Source of the DNA: Paenibacillus sp. FSL K6-1330
GTDB lineage: Bacteria > Bacillota > Bacilli > Paenibacillales > Paenibacillaceae
Direction of reading: 5' to 3'
NCBI RefSeq assembly: GCF_037976825.1
Contig: NZ_CP150269.1
Span: forward strand, 4,973,501-5,037,500
DNA: 64,000 nt
In this document: positions 54,088 through 62,583 of the stretch, in pieces
Layout: each line of letters starts with the position of its first letter
How positions within the stretch are numbered: the stretch's first letter is position 1
Position numbers and translations under genes: made by a program
The notes under the pieces: generated by a model
Database searches by the model: none
Seen by the model: only the letters and a program-made list of their open reading frames with translations
Told to the model about the DNA's origin: nothing

Positions 54088-55242
54088 CTATGGACTCACA
54101 ATATTCTTCCGAGATTCATTGATGCGAAGATCATCCTCAATGATCTGCACAGCAATGGCGCTGAACCTGTCCGCGATGGCACACAGGTCCAAGCGGTTCA
54201 CCTTATTCAACTGCTCGATATCTTCTTCGCGGATAACCTCACAACCATACATGGCGCCCAGGATGACCCCGGCCATAACGCCGATCGAGTCTGTGTCACG
54301 CCCGGAGTTAACCCCGTCCAGAATCGAACGATAGTAATCGCCGTCGTTGAGAACGATAAACGCTAGTGCCATCGGCAGCTCTTCAATCGACCATAGGCGG
54401 CTTGGCGTATAATGGTTGCTCGGGATGCCGACCTTGTCGATATGGCGACTCACGTCATCGCCCATCGGCGAATATTTGAGCATGATCGCTTGCAATACCT
54501 CGATCACTTTGTCCATGTCATCCCGCTGATGCCGCAATTCGCGGGCGGCTTGCGTCATTTCCACAATGGCTGCTTTCGTGCCGTCTTTTGCCAGGCTGAT
54601 CGCGGTGCGGACAATATCGTCCACACTCACCCCCGGCTCAAAGGCCTTCGCCACGCAAGCAGCCAGAACGCCTGCGGCTTCCAGACCGTAGCTGCTCTGA
54701 TGACCCATCGCAAACAGGATGGCCTCATCATAGGCCGCCTTGGGATTACCGGCATTGACGATCCCGATCGGGGCGATGTACATCGCCGCCCCGCAGTTCA
54801 CCATATTCCCGATGCCCCCTTCTCTCGGATCGCAATTGGCCAACACATGACGCATGAAGATGTATTTTTCCGGATAGAACAACCGGTCAATGATCAACGT
54901 CTCCTCATTCAGCTCCGGGACAAACGTCTTGCGGAACGCAATCTCCTTCACGAATTCATTGCCCATATCATAGGCATCCAGATGCCGGCCTTCAGTAAGA
55001 TAAACATTCATGAGCGCAATGGTCATCAGCGTATCGTCCGTGACAATCCCGTCGCCCCTTACCCGTCCAAGCCGGACGTCGGCGGGCAGATCCATCTTAT
55101 GCCATCTTGTCATAAGAGATTCCACGCGTCCGTATTTGGACTTAATCTCCTCGTACGTCAATTTCTCGATTGGAGCTCCCATTGCGTCTCCGAGCGCGGT
55201 GGATATCACCACGCCCCTCACCCGGTCACGAAACGAAGTCAT
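54088..55242 (-). CDS. ADP-ribosylglycohydrolase family enzyme
   Basis: The 384-residue protein has the complete ADP-ribosylglycohydrolase metal set: TALGDAMGAPIEKL at the start, GIVTDDTLMTIAL near residue 70, and NSGRDTDSIGVMAGVILGAM near the end. Such enzymes remove ADP-ribose from proteins or hydrolyse free ribosyl compounds. The ATG at 55242 gives nine bases to AAGGAG; upstream codons run into the binding-protein gene. It is paired with the larger relative at 51904, which suggests a two-step or two-substrate job. Confidence 0.87.
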   Translation of the reverse strand: MTSFRDRVRGVVISTALGDAMGAPIEKLTYEEIKSKYGRVESLMTRWHKMDLPADVRLGRVRGDGIVTDDTLMTIALMNVYLTEGRHLDAYDMGNEFVKEIAFRKTFVPELNEETLIIDRLFYPEKYIFMRHVLANCDPREGGIGNMVNCGAAMYIAPIGIVNAGNPKAAYDEAILFAMGHQSSYGLEAAGVLAACVAKAFEPGVSVDDIVRTAISLAKDGTKAAIVEMTQAARELRHQRDDMDKVIEVLQAIMLKYSPMGDDVSRHIDKVGIPSNHYTPSRLWSIEELPMALAFIVLNDGDYYRSILDGVNSGRDTDSIGVMAGVILGAMYGCEVIREEDIEQLNKVNRLDLCAIADRFSAIAVQIIEDDLRINESRKNIVSP

Positions 55243-55255
55243 AGTCATAGGCTCC

Positions 55256-56755
55256 TTACTTGATGTTTTCGTTGGCATATTTCGTAATTTCTGCACCGCC
55301 TGCAGCATTCCAGGCTTCAACGAATTGGTCGAATTGGGACAAGTCTTTCTTGCCCGTAATAAAGTCCGTCGAGTATTCCTTGTACAGATTGTTCATTGCA
55401 TCCCAATTCGCAATGAATTGCTCAGGAATGATGAAATTGTTGTCTTCCGTGTAGAATTCGGTAGCCATTTTCAACGATTCGGTTCCAGGCTCACCCAATA
55501 GCGGCGTTTTCAAAGGCGTTTCGGACTTGATCTCGGTCGGCTCCCAGAAACGCGCATACCATTCGCTGTAGTATTTCTCGTTCAGCTCGATCTCGCCGTC
55601 AACGACCTTATAATGCTCGTCTTCGAAACCGAGGCGGTCCAGCATTTGCCCCTTCGGACTTGCAAGGTAATCAAAGACCTTGAACGCTACGTCTTTATGC
55701 GGTGACTGCGAAGAGATCGCAAGCCCTCTGGATTCCTTCGTCACGTCGGTTGCCCCGAAGCCCTGCGCTTCGCCCTTAGCCGGCGGCAGGACGATCAGAT
55801 TGGCGTCATCTCCGCCCAGTTCCTGCATTCTTCCATCATACAAATCGATGATTTTACCGGCTGTGCCCGTGATAACGGCAGCTTCCCCTTTATAGAAGGC
55901 GTCCTCCTTGGTATCCCATTGCTTTGTAATGAATTGCGGGTCCAGCAGCCCTTCCTTGTAGAGCTTATTGTAGAACGTCAGCTTTTCTTTTTCTTTCTGA
56001 GAAACCTTGGAATACTCATAAGTTCCGTCTTCCTTCTTGAGCCAGGTCGTATCCAAACCGAAAGCCGTATTGAAAATAAAGTTGATCTCGGCAATATCGC
56101 CTGCTGCCGTCAGCGCGTAGCTCGGCTTGCCTTCACCCGGCTTCTTCTCCACCAATTCCTTGAAGAAGGCATAATAATTGTCGACACTTGGGTTCTCCAT
56201 CAAGGCCTTGGAGCTCTCCATGGCATTAAACCAATCCGCCCGGATGACCGGTGTTTTAGGTGCGAGCGGTTTGATCCACAGCAGATACGGATAACTTGCC
56301 ATCCGGGTCTTGTTGTGCGGCTCCATGATATTTTTGATGTAGGTTGAATTTTCAATATAAGGTGTCAGATCTTCCAACAGACCTTGATCGGCAATTTGCT
56401 GGTCACCGCCCTGGAAATAGATGATATCCGGAATGGTTCCGCCCAGCAGCAGCAGATTGAGGTTCTCGGCATAACTGCCTTGTGCCAGATCCACAAGCTC
56501 GAATTTCACGTTCAAGCCTTCATCTTCAGCCAGGGATTTCTCCAAGGTCTCGAAGAATTTAACCGAAACGGGGTTTGCCGTTCCTTCATCCTTGTACACG
56601 ATCTTCAGCGTAACCGGATCCCCGGTCCCGTCAGACTGGGCGGTTCCGGGTTCAGTTTGACCTGCTCCCGGCGTGTTTGACTTCGATGTACATGCCGACA
56701 TGACCATAACCAGCATGGCAACGATGAATAACAGGCTTAATTTTTTCATGTTCAT
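55256..56755 (-). CDS. LplA/YtcQ-like solute-binding lipoprotein
   Basis: The 499-residue protein has a lipoprotein signal with lipobox MSACTS (Cys22). It belongs to the long family 1 binding proteins that pair with LplB/YtcP-type permeases: VTLKIVYKDEGTANPVSVKF, LLLLGGTIPDIIYFQGGDQ, LLWIKPLAPKTPVIRADWF and PLKTPLLGEPGTESLKMATE. These usually bind complex glycans or glycosides. It stands between permease 56820 and the first ADP-ribosylglycohydrolase gene at 55242 (13-bp gap). The ligand is not predictable but is likely ribosyl-containing from context. Confidence 0.88.
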   Translation of the reverse strand: MNMKKLSLLFIVAMLVMVMSACTSKSNTPGAGQTEPGTAQSDGTGDPVTLKIVYKDEGTANPVSVKFFETLEKSLAEDEGLNVKFELVDLAQGSYAENLNLLLLGGTIPDIIYFQGGDQQIADQGLLEDLTPYIENSTYIKNIMEPHNKTRMASYPYLLWIKPLAPKTPVIRADWFNAMESSKALMENPSVDNYYAFFKELVEKKPGEGKPSYALTAAGDIAEINFIFNTAFGLDTTWLKKEDGTYEYSKVSQKEKEKLTFYNKLYKEGLLDPQFITKQWDTKEDAFYKGEAAVITGTAGKIIDLYDGRMQELGGDDANLIVLPPAKGEAQGFGATDVTKESRGLAISSQSPHKDVAFKVFDYLASPKGQMLDRLGFEDEHYKVVDGEIELNEKYYSEWYARFWEPTEIKSETPLKTPLLGEPGTESLKMATEFYTEDNNFIIPEQFIANWDAMNNLYKEYSTDFITGKKDLSQFDQFVEAWNAAGGAEITKYANENIK

Positions 56756-56819
56756 CTTTCTCCCCTTTTTTGAATTTGAACATTCATGCCTTATAAGTTA
56801 GCTGCCTTCGCCTTCCCGC

Positions 56820-57692
56820 TTAATCCTTCACTCCGCCCTCCAGTTCGCCTTTCGCGTAATATTTAAGAATGAACGGATATAGGAATAACAGCGGTACAAT
56901 CGCAATCATGATCGTACCTGCCTGCAGGGAAGCAAAATCAAAGTTGATCGAGCTGTCGAACATGTTTTGGTTGCCGATCAAGGACGTATTATCCTTGCGG
57001 ACAACAAATTGTCTGAGTACAACCTGCAGCGGCCATTTGGTTGGATCCGAAATGTAGAGCGTGGCTCTGAAATATTCGTTCCAGTGATATACCCCGTAGA
57101 ACAAACCCAATGTCGCCAGCCCCGGTTTGGACAGCGGCAGTATGATCTGACTATATAAGCGAAAATGACCTGCGCCGTCGATTCGGGAAGCCTCCAGAAT
57201 CTCCTCCGGAATGTCCTGAATGAACCGCATAAGAATAAAGAGATAGTACACGTTGACCGCTTTGTACAGGATCAGTGATGTTAGCGTATTCATCAGTCCG
57301 AGATCCTTTACCAGCAGGTATTCGGGAATCATGCCCGGCTCGAACACCATAATGACGATCAGAAAGAACAACACGACTTTTTTACCGATAAACTCGGTTC
57401 TGGCCAGCACGTACGCTGCCATGGAGGTCAGCAGCAGATTCAGGAATGTACCCGCTACGGTAATCCATACCGAATTCAGAATACTGCCCGTAATCAAGGG
57501 ATTGGACAATAACAGTTGGTAATTGATCGTTGAGAATCCCTTCGGAAAAATGTCCAGTCCGCCCATCAAATGGGCTTTGCCGGGATCGGTTAAGGATAGC
57601 GCCAGCAGATTCAGGAGAGGAACCAATACCATGAGCGTAAACACAAACAACATGAGATAAATAACGATTTTCGAAACTTCCAGTCGTCTCAT
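56820..57692 (-). CDS. CUT1 ABC permease, LplC/YtcP-like
   Basis: The 290-residue membrane protein has six helices. LVPLLNLLALSLTDPGKAHL opens it, and ILEASRIDGAGHFRLYSQI is the EAA loop that meets the ATPase. A long segment RQFVVRKDNTSLIGNQNMFD before the last helix is typical of LplC-type permeases. The C-terminus LEGGVKD is also usual. It forms the importer with the permease at 57707 and binding protein at 55256. The ATPase is not encoded in this operon. Confidence 0.9.
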   Translation of the reverse strand: MRRLEVSKIVIYLMLFVFTLMVLVPLLNLLALSLTDPGKAHLMGGLDIFPKGFSTINYQLLLSNPLITGSILNSVWITVAGTFLNLLLTSMAAYVLARTEFIGKKVVLFFLIVIMVFEPGMIPEYLLVKDLGLMNTLTSLILYKAVNVYYLFILMRFIQDIPEEILEASRIDGAGHFRLYSQIILPLSKPGLATLGLFYGVYHWNEYFRATLYISDPTKWPLQVVLRQFVVRKDNTSLIGNQNMFDSSINFDFASLQAGTIMIAIVPLLFLYPFILKYYAKGELEGGVKD

Positions 57693-57706
57693 CGTAAATC
57701 CCTCCT

Positions 57707-58600
57707 TTACCAGACGCCCTTGCCCGAGAAGCGCTTCGAGATGAAATGCGTGCCCAGGATGAGGATGATACCGATAACGCCCTTGAACAAACTCGCTGCG
57801 GTTGCATAAGCAAATTGTCCGTTCCCGATACCGATTCGGTACACATACGTGTCCAAAATATCCACCACACTGATGATGGAATCGTTCATAAAGTTAAACA
57901 CTTGATCGAAACCAGCATTCATGAAGAAGCCCAGATTCAGAATGAAGACGGTTACAACTGTGCTGTATAAATGAGGAAGCGTAATGAACCTCATCTGCTG
58001 CAGGCGGGTCGCCCCGTCAATCTTGGCTGCTTCATACAATCCTGGGCTGATCTTCATGATGGCTGCCAGATAGATGATGGAGTCCCAGCCGGCGCTTCGC
58101 CAGATTTCGGAGAATACAAGCACCCAACGAATATGCTCTTTGCTGGTCATGTAATCAATGGATGGCAGTTGAAAGAAATTCGCAATCAGATTGACTCCGC
58201 CTTCGGCAGGATTCAAGAGGCTGATCCAGATCCCGGCAATAACGACCCAGGATAGAAAATGCGGCAAATAAACCACGGATTGCACGTATTTGCGGTATTT
58301 CGAGCTTCGAACTTCATTAATAAGCAGTGATAACATGATTGGAATCGGGAATACAAATACGATTTTCATCAAACTGATAATGATGGTATTCTCCAGTACG
58401 CTTGTGAAGGCGGGCGAACTGAATAGCGTCTTAAAGTGCTTCCACCCGACCCACACATGATCCCCCAGAATCCGGTAATCCTGAAAGGCAAGCTTCATGC
58501 CGTATAGCGGAATGATGTGAAAGATAAAAAAGTAGAGCAGAGGCAGCGACAGCATCGCGTATAGTACCCAATCCTGCCTTAAGCGTCTCAACACCTTCAT
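57707..58600 (-). CDS. CUT1 ABC permease, LplB-like
   Basis: The 297-residue protein starts MKVLRRLRQDWVLYAMLSLP and has six helices. YGMKLAFQDYRILGDHVWVG is a usual LplB-type outside segment, and LYEAAKIDGATRLQQMRFIT is the EAA loop. The C-terminus FISKRFSGKGVW closes the family pattern. It starts three bases after the DUF4387 stop, so translation is coupled and the importer is clearly part of the AtuA operon. Confidence 0.9.
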   Translation of the reverse strand: MKVLRRLRQDWVLYAMLSLPLLYFFIFHIIPLYGMKLAFQDYRILGDHVWVGWKHFKTLFSSPAFTSVLENTIIISLMKIVFVFPIPIMLSLLINEVRSSKYRKYVQSVVYLPHFLSWVVIAGIWISLLNPAEGGVNLIANFFQLPSIDYMTSKEHIRWVLVFSEIWRSAGWDSIIYLAAIMKISPGLYEAAKIDGATRLQQMRFITLPHLYSTVVTVFILNLGFFMNAGFDQVFNFMNDSIISVVDILDTYVYRIGIGNGQFAYATAASLFKGVIGIILILGTHFISKRFSGKGVW

Positions 58601-58603
58601 GGC

Positions 58604-58930
58604 TTACCCCTCCTCCAGATGTTCAATGGATAATTTCATGAGGGGAGCATGCTGCTGGGCTCCGTACACGTCGCGGTCGCCGACACTGCCGGACGATATA
58701 TCCCGCGACATCGTGATTTTGAAACCCAGCGCCTGGTCGAAAAATACCAGGTGATGAATCTGCTCCTCCCGTATCTGATACAGCTCACATATCGTCCGTT
58801 TTGTAATGATGCCGGACTGTTTCACTTTGTCATATTGCTCTTTGGAATCAAACAACACGTCTAAAGTAATTTCGAAGGGGCCTGAATTTTTGCTTCGCAG
58901 CACCTTCGCCAAATCGCCGAGTTGAGTCAT
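58604..58930 (-). CDS. DUF4387 protein, partner of AtuA-like protein
   Basis: The 108-residue protein starts LGDLAKVLRSKNSGPFEITL and has FDSKEQYDKVKQSGIITKRT and FKITMSRDISSGSVGDRDVY, the pattern of the DUF4387 family. Members occur next to or fused with DUF1446/AtuA proteins. No catalytic motif is known; a subunit role is likely. Here it begins 13 bp after the AtuA-like gene and ends three bases before a permease. Confidence 0.87.
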   Translation of the reverse strand: MTQLGDLAKVLRSKNSGPFEITLDVLFDSKEQYDKVKQSGIITKRTICELYQIREEQIHHLVFFDQALGFKITMSRDISSGSVGDRDVYGAQQHAPLMKLSIEHLEEG

Positions 58931-58943
58931 GGTTTGATCCTCC

Positions 58944-60293
58944 TTATCGATGCTCTATCCGAAAAGCATTATTGTTCATTTCCATCAGATGGTAGACGGA
59001 GAATTCATAGACAGGACCGAACTCGATATCGCTTGGCGCGAAGGGAAAAGCCAGATTGCCTGCCGTTGATTTACGGCCTTCGTATCCATAATGCAGGAAG
59101 GTGGAACGCACCGTGGCGCAGATGCTGTTCGCTAACTCCTGCGTCTTGGCCACCACTTCGAACATAACGCCGACCTCGTGTCCGACGAACGACTCCGGCT
59201 CCTTGCTTCCGAGAACACCGTTCTTGCCGTAGTTGTAAAATTGAATCTGATAATCCGATTCCGGAATTTCCCGGTAATATTCCCGTGCCTGATTGCGAAC
59301 ATATTCCTCAACCTCTTCCAGCTTCCCGATCAGGATCGGATCCCGGATCCCCGCCACCACGAAGGTCCGATAAGCGACGCGCCTAGCGCCTTCCAGCTTA
59401 ATGAAATATTTCTCTGCCGGAAGGAACCGGCTGCCGGTTACGCGAACGATGCCTTTCTCCTCTTCCTCGAAGCGGCAATTCTCCAAATCGAGCGTAAATC
59501 CGGGACCATGCAGAATATAAGGGTGTTCCTTCTCATAAAAGGTATGGGCCGCAACGCTGGTCGGGCTGCACGTCCGGTCCGGGTTAAGCGACTGAACGGT
59601 AAACGAATCGTCGCTGATCGTGCCAAGAATGCTGTCTTTGGTTGTTCCCGGTTCCGCGCACAATGCGCCGCATTCCAATATTTTGCCCAGATGATAGGAT
59701 AGCCCCGGGTCCTTGCCGTGGTAGATCCCGATCGCCGCGAAAGGCGAAGGATCATACGCCCTGCCGCAGACGATGATGTCCACGCCCTGTTGAAGCGCTT
59801 CCACAATAGGTTCATGTCCCATCTGGGCAACGATGCTGTTGGTGGAGTCAATCAACTCACTGGTGAGTGGCGGAATATTTGGACTTAATGCCTTAATCCG
59901 CCCTTCTTCCTTCGCCTGATGGATTTCCTCCCGGGTGAAGTCGGCCCATATGACGGACACCTTGGCCTGAAGTCCCCGCTCATCCAAAATTTCATCAATG
60001 ATGTCGAGTGTCCATTTCACATGGGTCCGTGCGCCCGAGCCGCCGGCCGAGCCGATGATGATCGGAATTTTACGGGGCAAACCGTTCGTGAGCATAATAT
60101 CCAGGTCTTTCTTAACCGCCCGCTTGCTGACGATCGATACGCCGGCACCCAACTTATGCGGTCCCCCGTCCGTTGAGCCCGCATCAACAACGATGCCGTG
60201 CAGCTCGAACTTCAGTCCGTTCATGAAGGATTGTTCAGGAAATCCATATCCCAGCATGCCGCAGGGGGATAGAATTCGAATGTCTGTATTCAT
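58944..60293 (-). CDS. AtuA-like protein (DUF1446, acyclic terpene utilisation family)
   Basis: The 449-residue protein starts MNTDIRILSPCGMLGYGFPE and contains PRKIPIIIGSAGGSGARTHV, VDIIVCGRAYDPSPFAAIGI, and GKILECGALCAEPGTTKDS, the hallmark blocks of DUF1446. AtuA acts in terpene (citronellol) breakdown in Pseudomonas, but the chemistry of the family is unresolved. There is no signal peptide. The start at 60293 follows AGAGGG. It is first of the eight-gene operon; a 17-bp operator-like site lies 45 bp upstream. Confidence 0.88.
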   Translation of the reverse strand: MNTDIRILSPCGMLGYGFPEQSFMNGLKFELHGIVVDAGSTDGGPHKLGAGVSIVSKRAVKKDLDIMLTNGLPRKIPIIIGSAGGSGARTHVKWTLDIIDEILDERGLQAKVSVIWADFTREEIHQAKEEGRIKALSPNIPPLTSELIDSTNSIVAQMGHEPIVEALQQGVDIIVCGRAYDPSPFAAIGIYHGKDPGLSYHLGKILECGALCAEPGTTKDSILGTISDDSFTVQSLNPDRTCSPTSVAAHTFYEKEHPYILHGPGFTLDLENCRFEEEEKGIVRVTGSRFLPAEKYFIKLEGARRVAYRTFVVAGIRDPILIGKLEEVEEYVRNQAREYYREIPESDYQIQFYNYGKNGVLGSKEPESFVGHEVGVMFEVVAKTQELANSICATVRSTFLHYGYEGRKSTAGNLAFPFAPSDIEFGPVYEFSVYHLMEMNNNAFRIEHR

Positions 60294-60337
60294 CTGCAGT
60301 CCCTCTTTACCAAAATATTCACCCATGACCATTGGAT

Positions 60338-60354
60338 AATTGGATTATCCAATT
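60338..60354. promoter_or_regulatory. GntR operator site 1
   Basis: AATTGG-ATTAT-CCAATT is a 6-5-6 inverted repeat in the gap between gntR and the AtuA-like gene. It is nested in a longer palindrome ATTGGATAAT-TGG-ATTATCCAAT (60331-60353). It probably controls the operon. Confidence 0.7.
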
Positions 60355-60383
60355 TGTGCTAAAAGGGGTATGTTTCTCCCCTC

Positions 60384-61082
60384 TTAAACATGAATGTAGT
60401 TTTTCTGTATGTTTTCTTTAACCCGGCTGAGATGGTTCAGCAAAGCGAGCTTTGCTTTTACCGGATCGCGTTCCTTAATAGCTTGCAAAATAAGTAAATG
60501 TTCTTCGTAGACCTCGCTCTTGCGACCCGGAATCTGGGCTGTTTTGCTCAGCGTCCGCTGAAGCAAATCCATATGCAATTCAATCATATTGACGAGGACC
60601 ACGTTATGCGTGGCTTTAGCAATTGACAGGTGAAACGCCTGATCCGGCTTCGATCGATCCTCCGCATTCTGATCAATCTCCCCCCACGTCGCGAAGGCTG
60701 CCTCAATCTCGGCGATATCCTCATCGGTTGCCCGCTTGGCCGCTAGCTCCACGATTCCTGTCTCGAACAATTCACGCGCTTCTAACAACTCAATGATAGT
60801 CGCACGTTCGATATTATCCAGGATGCGGCTTCGATCCTCGGCAACATCCAGTGCCTTGCTCAGGAAGCGCCCGCCGCCGGGTCTGGCTTCAATCAGTCCT
60901 TCGCGCTCCAGAATGCGGAATGCTTCCCGCAATGTCCCGCGGCTAATGCCAAACGATTGGGCCAGCTCCCTTTCAGTCGGAAGAACATCACCCGGAGCCA
61001 GATTTCCTTCCAGAATCAGATTCTTGATCTGTTCGATAACATCCTCGTACACCCGATGATATTTAATCTTCTTAATGGTCAT
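60384..61082 (-). CDS. GntR-family regulator of FCD (FadR) type
   Basis: The 232-residue protein has a GntR winged helix (LAPGDVLPTERELAQSFGIS then RGTLREAFRILEREGLIEAR) and an all-helical FCD effector domain with AFHLSIAKATHNVVLVNMIE, whose Asp/His residues bind metal and an acid ligand. ATG 61082 follows AGAGAGGG; the longer frame to 61133 is rejected. It is upstream of the AtuA operon on the same strand and has AATTGG-N5-CCAAT(T/C) sites on either side. FCD proteins often sense small organic acids. Confidence 0.9.
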   Translation of the reverse strand: MTIKKIKYHRVYEDVIEQIKNLILEGNLAPGDVLPTERELAQSFGISRGTLREAFRILEREGLIEARPGGGRFLSKALDVAEDRSRILDNIERATIIELLEARELFETGIVELAAKRATDEDIAEIEAAFATWGEIDQNAEDRSKPDQAFHLSIAKATHNVVLVNMIELHMDLLQRTLSKTAQIPGRKSEVYEEHLLILQAIKERDPVKAKLALLNHLSRVKENIQKNYIHV

Positions 61083-61118
61083 ATGACTACCCTCTCTATC
61101 CCTACTTGCGCAAACGAT

Positions 61119-61135
61119 AATTGGGTGATCCAATT
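61119..61135. promoter_or_regulatory. GntR operator site 2
   Basis: AATTGG-GTGAT-CCAATT lies just after the predicted transcription start of gntR, fitting autorepression. Confidence 0.72.
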
Positions 61136-61147
61136 AACCGCATGTTT

Positions 61148-61176
61148 AGCATAAACGCATCGTAAAAGGCTGTCAA
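61148..61176 (-). promoter_or_regulatory. Sigma-A promoter of gntR
   Basis: Minus-strand TTGACA (61171-61176), 17 bp and TATGCT (61148-61153). Confidence 0.75.
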
Positions 61177-61182
61177 GCATAA

Positions 61183-61196
61183 AAATAGCGCTTACA
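61183..61196 (-). promoter_or_regulatory. cre-like site upstream of the gntR promoter
   Basis: Minus-strand TGTAAGCGCTATTT agrees with the cre pattern TGWNANCGNTNWCA except its last two bases. It lies six bases before the -35 box and may bind CcpA. Confidence 0.45.
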
Positions 61197-61244
61197 TTAT
61201 CTTTTTGAAGGTGTTTATTGCCTGATTGAAGACATATGCCGGGT

Positions 61245-61261
61245 AATTGGGTGACCCAATC
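61245..61261. promoter_or_regulatory. GntR operator site 3
   Basis: AATTGG-GTGAC-CCAATC repeats the pattern of sites 1 and 2 with one changed base. Its centre is 126 bp from that of site 2, close to twelve DNA turns. Confidence 0.65.
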
Positions 61262-61349
61262 ATCTTCGGATTTTTCTTTTTCAAAACAAATAACCCTGGC
61301 TTTGGACGGAAATCCATAACAGGGTTTATGCTCTCTAGAAAATCCAATA

Positions 61350-61643
61350 TTAAGGTTGCGGTCTTCGTTTTGCCAACATCCATCGAACACATCCATATAA
61401 GCCGCCCAATACAATAAAGCCTCCAATTGCAGCCACGGTAAGCCATTCGCTATTCCGCTCGATCATGCCAAAAGTTACTTGAGCCTGGAGGGATTCCGCC
61501 CGTTCATATTGCCTGGTCAAATCCAGATCCCGCACATGTCTCTGTGTTAGCACCAGGCCTTGCAGGATCATAAATACAAAATAACCTATGTATATCGCTG
61601 CAGCAAACAGCACGGATTCCATAACTACACGTTTACGAGTCAT
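61350..61643 (-). CDS. Small two-helix membrane protein downstream of amj
   Basis: The 97-residue protein has two membrane helices, VVMESVLFAAAIYIGYFVFM and LTVAAIGGFIVLGGLYGCVR, flanking an outside loop with RHVRDLDLTRQYERAESL. It ends basic (MLAKRRPQP). The ATG at 61643 follows GAGAGGAAG; an upstream in-frame codon at 61682 is less likely. It begins 48 bp after the amj stop, on the same strand, so a role with the flippase is possible. No family is recognised. Confidence 0.62.
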   Translation of the reverse strand: MTRKRVVMESVLFAAAIYIGYFVFMILQGLVLTQRHVRDLDLTRQYERAESLQAQVTFGMIERNSEWLTVAAIGGFIVLGGLYGCVRWMLAKRRPQP

Positions 61644-61691
61644 TACGATTCTTCCTCTCTCCTTCTGACTTTCTAACCACAACCATAGTCC

Positions 61692-62483
61692 TTATATCCA
61701 CTTCACAATCTCACTGATCACATAAGCGGCCGGAATGATCACGAGCTGTGCCAGCATGGTCCCAAAAAACCTTGAAACCATCAGCATCGTATACACTTTG
61801 CCAAGCTGGTCCCTCGCTTCCTCGTTCCGAGTCGCCTTGTCGGTAATCAAACCAAGCTGGGGATCGATAAATATCGTTAAAATAATCGTTGCAATTCCGT
61901 TAATCAGTCCCGATGCTTGGGATGCCGTGGTGCTGTACTGAGGAACGAGATGTGCTGCGTACAGAGATGACAGGACACCTACTGTGTAAAAAGCGGTGAC
62001 CACAATATTCAGCATAATAAACCGTTTAGGTATTCCTAAGTAACGAAACTGACTCCATTTCAAATTGGGCTTTCTTATGTAATGCCTTGTGTTCTTGAGC
62101 TGCCCGATGGTCACGCTTGATACAAGTTTCGGAATGGATCCGGCAACCTCCAGCTTGCTGATGACTCTGCTGAACAGATTGACGAAAGTAGGAAATAACG
62201 CGATTGCGACAATCGTTCCGATCGAGGCCGCTAACAAAATCGCCCTGAAATAGGAAAGCACGTCAAACGAAGGATCCACCTTCGCATAATCAACAAACTT
62301 GGCCGTCAGCGGGGCTTGAACTAAGTTGGATGTTCGGGAAACCAGTACAATGATCCCCGTCAACGATAAGGCAACAGCAATCTTGTTTAGCTTCACCCCG
62401 GCATATCTTGCGGAGTATGATAAGGTTTCCGCCGTATGAATAATCATCGTCAGGACAAACACAACGATCAAGCTCTGTATCAT
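61692..62483 (-). CDS. amj: Amj-type lipid II flippase
   Basis: The 263-residue membrane protein has about six to seven helices and the Amj (YdaH, DUF2837) pattern: MIIHTAETLSYSARYAGVKL, LVSRTSNLVQAPLTAKFVDY, VSSVTIGQLKNTRHYIRKPN and ILTIFIDPQLGLITDKATRN. In Bacillus subtilis Amj replaces MurJ in moving lipid II across the membrane for cell-wall synthesis, and its gene responds to envelope stress. GGGGAGGAG precedes the ATG. Confidence 0.9.
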   Translation of the reverse strand: MIQSLIVVFVLTMIIHTAETLSYSARYAGVKLNKIAVALSLTGIIVLVSRTSNLVQAPLTAKFVDYAKVDPSFDVLSYFRAILLAASIGTIVAIALFPTFVNLFSRVISKLEVAGSIPKLVSSVTIGQLKNTRHYIRKPNLKWSQFRYLGIPKRFIMLNIVVTAFYTVGVLSSLYAAHLVPQYSTTASQASGLINGIATIILTIFIDPQLGLITDKATRNEEARDQLGKVYTMLMVSRFFGTMLAQLVIIPAAYVISEIVKWI

Positions 62484-62583
62484 AGAGGGCTCCTCCCCAC
62501 CTGATGTTCAGTTCAAACGCCGTACCCTGTATTGTCGCCAATTGAGTCTGTAAGCTCTAGCCCACTCTTTATATCTATCCGAT

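Noticed and set aside
54412..55263. 283-codon plus-strand frame opposite the ADP-ribosylglycohydrolase
   Set aside because: It mirrors a well-supported gene, has no ribosome site and shows no protein motif; likely an antisense shadow.
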